Source: Choanephora cucurbitarum
Taxonomy: Eukaryota > Mucoromycota > Mucoromycetes > Mucorales > Choanephoraceae
Direction: 5' to 3'
Length of the DNA: 64,000 bases
Assembly: GCA_025331435.1 (NCBI GenBank)
Contig: JAIWNI010000045.1
Span: forward strand, 1-64,000
Below, piece by piece: positions 23,232 to 35,276 of this stretch (positions are counted from its first letter, which is position 1; each line of letters starts with the position of its first letter). Below the pieces are notes generated by a model. It was not told where the DNA came from and made no database searches. It worked only from the letters and a program-made list of their open reading frames with translations. A program made the translations under genes and the position numbers.

Positions 23232-26200
23232 GTGAGTAGCTTTCCGTAAAACAGAAAGCGAAACCAAAGGCTGAAAATAGGATATAGATTAAGTATATGG
23301 TGTAAGCGAGTATGATCTAATTGGAGTCATGTATCTAGTGTCAAGTATCTGGTGTCGATTATCTGGTGTCAAGTATCTGGGTATAGTCTGATGTGTATAC
23401 TTATACTAAGTAACAATAAAAAAATATTTATTTACAAATTGAACACAATAAAAATGATTTCATTGTTTTGATGATTTTCATTTCTATATCATAAGCCATA
23501 AGCTATAATCCCTGTGTCGAATCCTATTATGCTGAGTATGTCATCAGTAATGGTGTTAGTAGCAGTAAGGAAATACGTCAAGTGGGGTTCAGCCATACTA
23601 AATCCCATCACTAGCTTGTACTAGCTGGTGCTTCTTTTCCTTCTATTGTTCTCTGACCGTACTATCAGTATATTAGTGTACCATCTCTCAAACCAAGTCA
23701 TGACAATCAGTACATTCAGTGTGTCTGCAAATAATAAGGTACAACAATGGAATCTCGGTCATATTAGACACTTGTGCTATGATTGGAGAGATAGTATCAA
23801 TAAACATAAAGAAAGTGTCCAACAAAACGTATGTCTATATGTGTCACTCTTTCTTTTATTATTGCCATTGATTAGCTTGATGCATGTCAATTAGGTTATA
23901 ACTACAACATCTATCACTAGTTACTGGGCTGATATGAGACAACTGTATAATACCACTTTCACCAACTCTTTTAATTTGAAGGGCCAAATCTATTCTATAA
24001 TGTATCAGTCAAAGCATGATTTCATTGTTCTTGATTGTTTCATTGTTTGTGATGGCTTCATTGTTTAATGGCTTCATTGTTTGTGATGGCTTCATTGCTA
24101 TTCTTTCTGTGATGTATCTACTTGGTTTGCTGAGTGAAGTAGCTTTTGTAATCCTCAACAATTAGTCTAACTTTGCAATTAGTATATATTTGTGTATGTA
24201 TACCATTAAGAGTATGCTCATATGTTATACACCACCTTATGTACCCCTCCTTGTGTTGCTATTGTATCAAAAGCTGAGATGTCTTGTACCTATGTCTTTG
24301 TCTTGTATGTGCATGTTCGGCATACTCATTTGTAGTGACATTTGCATAAGTCTATCTCCTTCAAGTCTGTACAACACAGCCTGATAAAGCTCTAAATGAC
24401 ATAAAAAAAGAAAAAAGCAAAAAAAAACAATACATTTTTCTACCTCTGTAAGCTAAAGTCGTTCATACTGATACGAGTAGAGCTCAAACAAGCAGTCCTC
24501 TCGACCTTCTTGCGTGACGATGACAAACATGTTGCTGATCTGGAACAGAGATGAGGCAAAATCACTCAAGCAAGTAAGGCCCTGAGACCAGGTTCATGTC
24601 ACTGACACTAGTGGATATATGTAACTGTGTTGCTGTGATATATAATATACTATATGAGCACTACTGTAGATATTTGCTGATCACTAGTAGGATAAGGCAG
24701 TAAAGCATGAGCAAAAAAGAAAAACAAAAAAAAGCGTGTCTGAGCATAGATGACTCTCAACTTGCTAAGCCTGAAATCTTTATTTCTTTCTCTCCTTTCT
24801 CTTTCAAACATTTGGAAAATAGAAAATCAACAAAAAAAAAGGTAGCTATATTTATATTTGTCATTTCATCCCATAACTGCTACTTTTTGCCTTTTTGTAT
24901 TCCAAGTTTAGTGTTGTAGGTAGCTACAAAATGCGTGATATAGCCAAGTGTCTGACAGGTGTAGACTACATGTACCAATGACAAGTAGTGACGATTCATA
25001 GCTACAGAGAACAAATGCAACTCGTTTACTTTTGTACAAGTTTCATAGATGAGGATGAGTGATTGGCTTGTTTTTCGTGAGAGCACTCATAGTTGGTCGA
25101 TGTGGCAGTACACTCTACTACATAGTACTAGGTGTAGACACAATGTATTTAACAGTATGAACCTATAACAAACCATGCCAAATCAAAGTTAGAGTACAAT
25201 GTAGCACCCTATAAACGCTCTTTCCCTTTAATCTACTAGAAGTGTAGCAACGCTAATGATAGATATCAATCTTATTTAAGCCAAACACATGGTAGCATGT
25301 TATATTCTAACTAACTTGTAGCTATATGCACTAATACATTGAGCTCGAAAAAGTAACAATGTTGTTCTAATTCACTGCCGAAAAAATATAAAATGATTGA
25401 ATATACTCTCTCCTATCTCTAAATTGACCAAGATTTTCAAATGATTGAATGCAACACTGAAAACAAAAAAAGCAATTATGTAACATGGGCGGGGTGGATC
25501 GCATTTTTTGAGATTCATTTCTCAGAATAGATGCCTTTAGTAGACAAAGTGAATGATCTGTGTTGATATGACTGGATTGGGGCCAAATGATGGGTCAGTA
25601 TATCAAGTAAGCGATGGAAAGAAAACTCAAGTCGGTCAACGCAATACTCGTCACTTGATAAATATGCCAACGATACTTACAGAGCTGTGTCTGTAAGTCG
25701 TATCATGACTTTTGAATGAATTGACTAAGCAAATAACTGACATATCCATCAGGATGGTGATCAATGGCTGTAATCTGCATATACTTAGAGCATTATATAC
25801 AATAGAAGCAGCTCATCTAGGTTTGCAAGTCTTCAGTTGTGTCATGCACACTTGCATGTCGTGCTTCATTTGCTGCAACATTCGCACATTAATGCAATAT
25901 AGATCAGTGGCAAGCTGTTCTATGTGAGTGTGTATGTGAGTGTGTATCTGTACTCTACATATCACATACATAGTCATCAAAGTATGACATGATTAAACTT
26001 TGTTGTCAGAAGGATAGCATAAAAACTATTGTATACTTGTTCATCTACAGCTTTGAACTGTTGTCAGTTCCCTGTACTATATAAGTCCATACACCTTAAT
26101 TCGCTTGCGCTTTTTTTATTGCTTTTTTACCCTATGTAATTATCATCGTTGCGCTTGTTTTTACTATAGAGTAAAACATTTTCGCTTCAGTCAAAGCATC

Positions 26201-26589
26201 GCAATATATGCCAAGCTTTTCTCAAGATGTTCCAATCATCTTCGTTCTAGCAAAGCTATACCAATTTGTTTGAACATGCTTTGGTTACAGACCATGCCAT
26301 CGATATATATACTCGAGATACCTGATCAAGTTCTTTGTCACACACAAAACTTGTGCATATTATATGCTCTGATGACCTACAATCTCTTTCTCTCACTTTT
26401 GTTGTACTTGCTGTCACAAACTACTTTTCATTTGACGTACCTTGTCGTAGCTTTGAACATTAGTATAATCATACTTCTACCATTATGCTAAAAGATGGCT
26501 TATGGTTTGGAAATAAAGACAATGAAGACAATAAAAACAGTTATATTATTTTCAATTTGAAAATATATTTTTTTATTGTTGTTTAGTAC

Positions 26590-26620
<31 letters not shown>
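23232..26620 (-). mobile_element. Family Y repeat, copy B (TIR-bearing, non-coding)
   Basis: The left end (about 23,401-23,501) and the reverse complement of the right end (about 26,494-26,592) are similar, both reading aacaataaaaaaatat then caaattgaa and ending cataagcca. They form about 100-bp imperfect terminal inverted repeats. The left end is preceded by tandem gtgtcaagtatctg units (23,329-23,382). The interior carries a run of ttcattgtt words (24,022-24,101). No ORF of transposase size exists. It behaves like a non-autonomous DNA transposon. The right terminus has been lost at an AT microsatellite (about 26,588-26,620). Confidence 0.65.
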
Positions 26621-26622
<2 letters not shown>

Positions 26623-26624
26623 GT

Positions 26625-27090
26625 TGGATGTAATGGATGATCAAAACGTCATGATGCACAAACATACTGGAATGCAAAATTTATATACCTGTTGTCTATA
26701 GTCATGTCAAATACGTTGGCCACTATACGCTTTCAGTATAACTGTAGTCATTCACCGTTGTTGACTTGTCATAAAGACATGTCATTGGATTTGTTAAGCT
26801 ATTTACTATTAATAAGCTTTAATGGTCTCCGTAAATAAGTACTTGTAATCTCCAGCAAGAGATATTAAGCAATCAATAAAGACAGTAGTCACATAGCTTA
26901 CTCTACTTGATTATCTGATCACAATTGATGGTCATCAATGGGTGTCTATCAATCGATTAGCTAGATCCGCCAACAAGCTAGCAATTGTCCTTATGTTAAT
27001 GAAGTGGTTGAAGCACCCTGAACAACTTTCTTGTACTTGTAAGAATATGTTCGACTAGTGGGCATGGTGTGTTTTACAAAGATAGCCGTA
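26625..27090 (+). repeat. Family X fragment in the left arm
   Basis: It contains the block actctacttgattatctgat and aacaagctagcaattgtcc, shared with 10,900-10,990 and 55,340-55,440 in the same orientation. The mirrored copy is at about 39,975-40,360. Confidence 0.65.
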
Positions 27091-27099
27091 TATCCTTAG

Positions 27100-30000
27100 C
27101 AAACAGGATCAAATTATTATTTCATGACAAACCAATGATAGTGTTTGTAATTTATACAAATTTGGAGGAAATTTCATTTTTTTTTATGGCTGTATATCAT
27201 TGTAGTTGCTCTCATGCTTCTTTTCCTTCTTTTCTATAGAATTACATTGAAATCAATCTAGTTAGGCTATATAGCATAACTATAGCAATATGAATAGTTA
27301 CCACTTTTGAGTTTTACAAGTCTTTCTTACAATAGTGTGTTATCTACATACTGTATTTGATTGAATTAGGTTCTTTTTTTGCTGCATATAGAAATCTCTT
27401 TTGAAATTCAAATAAGCTTCGGCTATCCAGACGAATTATGTTATTATAAGTCAGAGCCGATTTTGATACAGATGTAAGCTTTCAATCGATATTCTCTTTA
27501 ACCTTACAGAGTGCTCTTTAGCTTTGTATTTGTTTGTTTAATAATAGCTTCTGACAAGATTGAAAGTCTTTCTAATGTTCTTGTCTCCGTTTTTCTTTCT
27601 CATCCATCGTTATGAATTGAATTTTTCTAATTTCAACTTACATTCAGATTTTTTTTCTTGATTTTGTTTCTTTTTGCAACACAAGGATACATTATTCTCT
27701 TTTTATGGTGTCTTTATGATTTTTTTGCTGATACTTTTGCGCTGTTTCACTGTCTTCCCTCACTCACTCACATCATGATGGTTGTTATTGTAGCTTTCTG
27801 TGAAAATTTCCAAGATTTTGGAGTTAATTGCTAACAAGATTATGAGATCAGAATAAGCAATCTTATTTCAATTATTTTAAAAGGAGATTAAGCTTCATTT
27901 ACTATAAAAAATGGGCTTCTGAGATTGGTAATATGTAGCTAAAAATGTGGGTTCTTACAGGTAATATTGTGTTTTAGTCAACTATCTAATCTGAAATAAC
28001 TCATGTTGAAGATTTCGGTCTCCAAGTATTACAGTTAAAAATATCCATTCGACAACGAATGTCAAATGAATCATAAGGACAATAGTAATTTCAGATGAAT
28101 TGGAAATAAACTTCAAGTCAGATGTTTTACATACAGACTCGAGATGAATGGAGATGGGAGCAAAATTGGCATTAAACCTGCACTTCTTTTTTTGGCAGTG
28201 ATTATACAATAGATACACATTAAGCGTAGCACTTTTTTTTTCTTTTTTTGTCACAAGCACAGAAAAATAAACAATGCGCCATGAAAAAAAGGAAATTTAT
28301 CTCGGAAAGGAAGTCTAATTAACAGACAAAATTATATCAGAGAATCATCGTTCGTCATAAATAGGGAAAGCCAATAAAGCCAAAAAAAGCCAAAGCAGTT
28401 GTCTGTAGTGCAAAATGACTCTGGCTATAGATTAGCTGTAAAAAGTCATGTAGCTAGTATTTGGAACCAGAAAGTAGCAACAAAGGTTTGAACTTCACTG
28501 CATATCAGGTATAGCAAAATGCTCAAATGTATGGGAGATAGATAATCAGGAGAAATAAAGAGAAAAATAAAAGATAGAGAAAGAAAGAAAATTGACAGAG
28601 TTAGTGATACATGAGAAAGTCAGTTCCCATGAAAGCAAAGAGTGGGCGTAATGATTATGCATGAAAATGAGATCGTGCTAATAGGTATGATTCAATAAAG
28701 AAAGTTAGGCTAATGCCCCAGATTTTGTTTAAAAGAAAAGACTTTTATTTCGCTTTTTTCCCTTTTCTTTTTCTTCAGTTTCATTTAAACTACAAAGTCA
28801 TTTATACTACAAAACCTCTAAAACTGCAAAAACAACTTTTGATCTATCCGTCTTCACTTGTCATGGTGCTCTCTCGTTGTCTTGGTCTTTCTTTTCTTTC
28901 AAGCAAGCTGCCAGATTAGTTCTCTTTGTTCCTTTTGTCATCACTTGGTATGATCATCATTTTTCTTTCTTCGCAAATTTACTTTATCTTTTCTAATAGT
29001 CTAATTCTAACTAACTCAAATCTAAAACACAAACCCCATAGGTCTCAATCTCCAACGCCTCTCTATTCATCTGTCTGTCTGGCATGCTCAAAGTCGTGGG
29101 TCTTCCTCTCTGTCTTTCAGTATCTGCGGCATCCGCCAGGGTACGACGCTTCGGCAAAAGGCTACTAGCTACTCTGGGTCATGAAGGTAGGCTTTAGCCT
29201 AACTTGTAGGCCCGTTAGGGGTAGGGTAACAGGGGAGGGAGGATCCATACTTTCAAGGCGATTTACGCTATGGTCTTTATTGGCTAACTCTTTATGGTCT
29301 CTTTGGCTGACTTTTTATGGTCTTTTTGACAGGCTCATCACGTCTTTGTTCTGTTCTTTATTCTGCTCTTCTTTCTCTTTCACAATCAAAAAATTCAAGA
29401 AAAGCCAACAAAGAAATAGTCAATGTCTATCTGCTTTTCTGTCTCTATATTACTTATTGTTTTAAACAACTCTCCTCTGTTATTTTACATTAATAAAAGC
29501 TCTAGTTACTTCGCATCATACTCTATCCAATTCAATGAACGAATTTTCTTTGTATCTGTTGGCAAATTTATAAAAAACATAATAAACATCTTTTTATTAT
29601 CATACTGAAAAAAAGCAAAAAAAAAAACAAGACGAAAGAAAGAAGACTCTTATATGATACTTTCTTTTTGTAATTGAGATCAAATGATACTAAAACTCTT
29701 GAAAAAAAAGGAGAAAAAAAAAACCTTGGAATAGATATATAACACTTGAGCGAAAACTCACATTTTTCTGGTTAGACAAAGACTGGAGTTAAGCCAATGA
29801 CTCTGTCGAAAGCCACAATGCCTCCTTTTTAGTTATTCCAGTATTGTCTGAAGCTTTTCAAAGCAGTCTGTAGCTCTTACAATGGATTGATCGATCCAAG
29901 CAAACAAAAAAAGGGGGAAAGCGGTATCATGCTTTCGCCAAATAAGCAAAAATGTATCTTTTTTGCTTGATATTCCTCTCAAGTATTGTTCTTGTTGCCA

Positions 30001-31711
30001 TCGCCATTATTCTTTCTTTACATGCATCGCAATTCTATTATGCTCGTAGTAAGATGCAGCACCTTCTTCCTTTTTGTCGATTTCGACTGTGATGTCTTTT
30101 TTTTAAAAGAATAGCGAATGCTTCTAAAATTCCGTTACAGAGCACATGAGCATGAACTTGTTTCATTTTTCTTCTCTCATTATGCAAAATATAATCTTGT
30201 TACTAATTTGGAATGCAGATAAAAAATAAAAACAATGAAATACGATCCGGTCAGTGAGTAGCTTTTCGTCAAAAGAAAGGGAAACTAAAGGCTAACGATA
30301 AGATAGTATTCGAGTGAATGACATAATCGAGTATGATCAATTTGGAGTCAAGTATTCAGTGTCAAGTATCTGGCTATGGTCTAATAGATATACATAAGCT
30401 AAATGACAAATAAACTATATCTATTTAAAAATCAAAAACAATAAATTCAGTTTCATTGTCTTTGTAGTCTTTATGTCTAAGCCATAAGCCATAAGCTATA
30501 TAGTAGTATGATAAGGGTGCCATTGCCAACAGTAACGGCAACACCCAGAATACACGTCAAGTAGATTCATTCATCCTAAATCCCATCACTATCTACTACT
30601 AGCTGTTGCTTTCATTACTCTTATTATCCTCTGAGAATGTTATCAGTTAATCATACCCTCATTGTTCAACCCATGTCATTAGAATCGTCACATTCATCAC
30701 ATCTGCGAAACATGTAGTATAACAATGAGATCTCCGTCATATTGACACTTGTGCTATGCTTGGAGGCATTGCATGAAACATGAATAATGACAGTGTCAGA
30801 TAAGACGTGTGTTTGTATGCGTCACTCTATTTGCTTGTTGTCACTGATCAGCTTCATGTATGTCCGTCATGTCAGATCTACAACATCTGCCACTAACTAT
30901 TGATTTTATCTAACACAATCTCATGCTATTGCTTTTTCCAACTCTTCAGATGTTAAGACTTGCCTCGCTCTATGGCGTATCAGCTGATGCATCAGTTCAT
31001 CGTTCCTAATGAGTTCATTGTTTTTAATGGTTTTATTGCTCTCAATGGTCCATTAGCTGTGATTGTTTGATTGTGTAGTAATCGGTGTGGTCCTCAACTT
31101 TAGTCTAAATTTGCAGATAGTATATATATATATATATATATATATATGCCATTGAAAGTATGCTCTTATGCTGTAAGCATCCCAAATACCTTCTTTGTTG
31201 TCGTCATTGTGTCGAAAGCTGCCATATCTTTTACCTATGTCTTTGCCTTATATGTGCATGTTCGGCATACTCATTTGTAGTGACATTTGCATAAGTCTAT
31301 CTCCTTCAAGTCTGTACAACACAGCCTGATAAAGCTCTAAATGACATGAAAAAGGCCAAAGCAAAAAAAAACCCAAACACCAATACCTTTTTCTACCTCT
31401 GTAAGCTAAAGTCGTTCATACTGATACGAGTGGGGCTCAAACAGGCAGTCTTCTCGACCTTCTTGCTTGACGATGACAAACATGTTGCTGATGTGGAACA
31501 GAGATGAGGCAAACTCACTCGAGCAAGTAAGGCCTGGGACAAGGTCCATGTCACTGACACTAGTGAATACATGCGACTGTGTTGCTGTGATATATGATGC
31601 ACTATATAAGCACTATTGTATATATTTGCTGATCACCAGTAGGAAAAGGCAGTAAAGCATGAGGTAAAAACAAAAACAAAAAAAAAGCGTGTCTGAGCAT
31701 AGATGACTCTC
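27100..31711. repeat. Inner left arm of near-identical inverted repeat
   Basis: It is the reverse complement of about 35,340-39,950. Long blocks checked by eye are identical, and the differences seen are mostly single-base indels in homopolymers (for example the A-runs at 27,905 and 27,942, and a missing C near 29,150). It comprises a unique segment (27.1-30.2 kb) and the first part of Y copy C. The identity breaks off sharply at 31,711. Confidence 0.85.
29262..29330. repeat. Short tandem tatggtctttattggctaac-type repeat
   Basis: Three imperfect copies of about 22 bp (tatggtctttattggctaac, tatggtctctttggctgac, tatggtctttttgacag) lie inside a GC-richer patch of the arm. They are mirrored at 37,719-37,786. 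Confidence 0.65.
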
Positions 31712-33530
31712 AGTTTGCTAAGCCTGAAATCTTTATTTTTTTCTCTCCTCCCTCATTCAAACATTTGGAAAATCAAGAATCAAGGGAGAACAAGTCATGT
31801 CTTAGATAATCATTTCATTCTAAAATCTTTACTATTCTACCCTTTTATGCTCCAAGCTTAGTGTTGTAGGTAGCTATGAAATGCTTGGTATAACCAAGAG
31901 ACTAATAAATGTAGACTACATCTACCAAAGACAAGTAGTGATTAGCCATAGTTATACAGAAAGCTGTAACTCGTGGGCTTCTGTGCAGATCATGTCAATA
32001 AAGACATATAATCAGCTTATCTTCTGAGAGAAAACTAATAGCTGATTGATGTGGCAGTATACTCCACCATAGACATGATGCATTAATACTATGACTCTAC
32101 AATTAGGCATGCCAAACGAAAACCTAATCTCAATAAAGCACCCAATAAACACACATTTCTTATATTTCAGTAGTAATGTGACACAATTGAAAAAATTTCA
32201 ATATTCTGTTTACGAAACACATAGTGCTTAGTTATATAATAGTTAGCTTATAGTTGAATTCACTAACCCTCTAAAATCGAAGAAGCAACACTGTGGTTCT
32301 CATTCACTGCATACCAATCAAAACATGATCGAGTATATACTTTCAAGTCTTTGAATCAGTCAAAATATTCAAATGATCGAATGAAACATCGAAAACAAAT
32401 AGGCATTTATGCAGTATGGGCGAAATTGTACACATTTATAGAAACTTGTCTCTCAGCATAGATGCCTTTAGCAGGCAAACTGAGAGATCTGCATCAATCT
32501 GACTGGATTGAAATTCAGTGACTGGTCATTATGTCAAGTAAACAATTGAGAGAAACCAGAGCTGGTTAAAGTAATACTCTCCACTTGGTGAGTATATTAA
32601 CAATACTTACAAAGTTGTATATATATATATATACATACATGCATATACACTTATGTATACACACACATATCAGCATACAAATTAATTTATGACTTTCGGA
32701 TAAAATGACTGACTGGATATCAAACATCTGTATCAGATTGGCTGTCAATGATAGTAATCTGCTTATCATTAGAGTCATTATGGTAGAGTGTTATATACAA
32801 GTGGAGCAGCTTATTCAGGATTTCAGTTTTTCATTGGTGTCATCCACATTTGCATGTCATGCTTCATTTGCTATACTGCTAGCATATTATTGCAATAGAG
32901 ATCTGCTACAAGCTGTTCTATTTATATGCAAATGGATAATTGCACTCTATGGATATCAGAGACACAGTCATCAAAGTATGGCCTAATCAAACTATGTTGT
33001 CAAAAAGATAGCATAGAAAGTATTACAGACTTATTCATCTGCAACTTTGAGCTGTTATTAGCACTTTGTATTTTATGAGTTCAAGTGCCTTGACTCGCTT
33101 GCTCTTTGTTTACCGTTTGCTTTTATTTTTGCTCTATATCATCATCACCATCACCATCCTCATCATCATCATCTTTGCGCTTGTCTTTATCATTCAACAA
33201 TATACGCTTACTTCAATCAAAGCATCGCACTATATGCCAAGGCTCTCTTAAGAATATTCTGTTCGTCTTAAACCTAGTATGACTTTACCATTTTGTTCAG
33301 ACATAACATAGTTGCAGACCATGCCATCAGTGTGTATACTCAAGATACCTGACCTAGTTCTTTGTCTCACACAAAACTTGTGCATCGTATTTTTCCTAAA
33401 AGCCATTAAACTCTTTCTCTGACTTGTGCAGTGCCTGTGGTTACAAGACACTATTTATTTGACATATCGTGCTTTTGCTCTGAAGATATGCATTACTCTA
33501 GTTATACCATACTGACTATAGATATTCACT
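30250..33530 (-). mobile_element. Family Y repeat, copy C
   Basis: It has the same order of landmarks as copy B: gtgtcaagtatctgg (30,358), cataagccataagct (30,481), catgttcggcatactcattt (31,257) and gactcgcttgctctttg (about 33,094). The right TIR is missing; similarity ends near 33,530. The first 1.46 kb belongs to the near-identical arm and the remainder has no mirrored partner. It contains an AT microsatellite at 31,120-31,147. Confidence 0.65.
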
Positions 33531-34014
33531 GCACTGATGAACTCTCCAATCACAAATCAACTATAACTTTCGAAAAAATGCAGGAAAAACAAGGCGAGCT
33601 AACTTTTACTATCTGCATAACTCAATACAATGCTTTATCTTGAAGGCTGTTCTTGCATGGATTACCTCTTCAACAGGTCACTTCCGATGATCCCTCTGCC
33701 CTTCCTTCCTCCCCCCATAAGAATAGAACTCCTTCGAACCCCCTTTCCAAAAAAGGCTTGTTAACTTATCCCCGATGTTTTGGTCGGAACCGCAAAAGTA
33801 GCGATACCGACACTTTTGTCGGGGAATTGTTCGTCCGGCGGTCCTTTTACAGTTACACATATTCCTTTATTTGTCGATCAGCTAAAAATAAATTTTCCGC
33901 TTCTCACCCTCTGACGCGTACTTTTATTTTTCTCTCTTCTTATTTCTTTATCTGTCTCTCTCTGACATCACAACGCTAGAGTCAAATCAATTAAGCCAAA
34001 AGTTGAACAGAACA

Positions 34015-34110
34015 ATGAAAGCTGCTTCAGGACGCGACCTGGCAGCCTTTATTCTCGATCCCTTTTTCCTGATTACCGCTTTTTTGTGGCTTGACCCGAA
34101 AAACTTGTGA
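34015..34110 (+). CDS. Possible 31-aa hydrophobic micropeptide or first exon
   Basis: The ATG at 34,015 follows a CT-rich leader-like region and opens a 31-codon frame with a hydrophobic core (AAFILDPFFLITAFLWL). The start, Ser-Gly-x-Asp followed by a hydrophobic run, faintly recalls fungal Pmp3-type membrane peptides, but the length and core motif do not fit, so it could be a decayed or truncated copy. Chance is equally possible. Confidence 0.2.
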   Translation: MKAASGRDLAAFILDPFFLITAFLWLDPKNL

Positions 34111-34507
34111 TCCGCTGCATGACGATTTTTGCTTCACACTTGTTTGCTGTAGCCAACAATCTGTTAGAACAGTCTCATAAGGAAAGATGAAACAAAGCAG
34201 TTACTGTAAAACAACAGCTCTCTTTTACCGAAGTTATACCAGAAAAAGAAAAGAAGAGTCATTAGCCATACAGCTAAATGGCGCAATGTTAATATACCAT
34301 GCGAACGGAAGAAATAGTGAGAGGAACGAAGTGAGCCGCAAAAGTAATTTGACACGAGGCAGATAAGAAAAGAAGAGCTGGATAAGCAAGTGATTGTGTC
34401 AGCAACGGAATATAGACATTTCCAACCTAGAGAAAAAATGTTGACTAAGATAAAGAGAAGATAAAGTATGACACCACGTTAGATGATAAGTGCAAGATAT
34501 ATTATAT

Positions 34508-34599
34508 TGGATACTGGATATTAAGTACTGGATATTGAATACTGGATGTTGGATATTGGATATTGGATATTGGATATTGGATATTGGATATTGGATACT
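34508..34599. repeat. Heptamer minisatellite (ggatatt)n
   Basis: Seven consecutive near-perfect ggatatt units (about 34,551-34,596) are preceded by degenerate units such as ggatact and ggatgtt. Confidence 0.85.
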
Positions 34600-35276
34600 A
34601 AACATGGGAGGACTGTAGACATTATAGTCTTTTCAAGTCTAGACAGAGCAATATTGGTAAGAGTAGAGATGAAAAGAACTAAAAGGTAGGACCGACAGTA
34701 AAGAAATGTTCAGCCTATGACATCTGAGACAAGTGCAAAAGTATACAATAGATTATGTCAGATCAGAGAGAAAGACTTGTTGGATGATAGTTGTTGAAGA
34801 TCCGTCACTACTTGCGCTTAATGGATCACTGAAATCAAGAAGATGTTGGGAAAGTATATTTGATGAGTTCAAGCAGTAAGTCAGGGGAAAGAGGCTGTAA
34901 TGTGATAGCATAGAATGGTTCAGAACTATTGTAAAAGAGAAATGAAGAACCATGAAAAGAGAATAAAAGCCCACATAGATATACGTGTACATGTTTGTAA
35001 ATAAAAAAAATGTAGCTGACTGTTCAGTCCTCAGTATATATTTTTTTCATCAGCTAAATGGCAATGTGCTGGAAAAGAGTGTTGAAATGGACAATGAAAA
35101 ATAAAGTGGCTTGAGAGTCATTGGTTCACTTGGAGGAATACAGGGTAGAAAGCAAGTCAAGGTATAATCAAGCTTAGTCTGCCCTTGCTTATGAATTGGT
35201 ATTTTTGTTGTTGCAGCGAAATAATGCTGAGATCCACATCACACTATATGAACGACATATCTTGGGGAAATCAAAA

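Larger units (their letters stand above)
33531..35276. other. Unique spacer at the centre of the inverted duplication
   Basis: This stretch is not shared with any repeat in the window. It holds a GC-richer patch (33,680-33,860), a pyrimidine-rich leader-like run (33,925-33,962), one short ORF (34,015-34,110) and a 7-bp minisatellite (34,508-34,599). ORFs at 33,653-33,979 and 34,753-34,992 (minus) are not recognised. Confidence 0.5.

Noticed and set aside
26588..26620. AT dinucleotide runs here and at 31,120, 35,904, 41,128, 50,682 and 60,723 as separate regulatory features
   Set aside because: Ordinary microsatellites at equivalent positions of the Y repeats. They are mentioned only where they mark a deletion junction or repeat position.
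28713..29608. Pairs of identical ORFs mirrored at 37.4-38.3 kb
   Set aside because: The whole arm is duplicated, including obvious non-coding sequence. No domain, leader or splice pattern supports these frames.
31467..31655. 62-codon frame repeated at 35,397-35,585 and 50,173-50,361, seemingly a conserved small protein
   Set aside because: Identity between the first two follows from the palindrome. The frame is broken by an indel in copy B (about 24,580) and by changes in copy F, so it is not under coding constraint.
32400..33200. CRISPR-like or regular spaced repeats
   Set aside because: No direct repeats with constant spacing occur anywhere in the window, and the organism appears eukaryotic.
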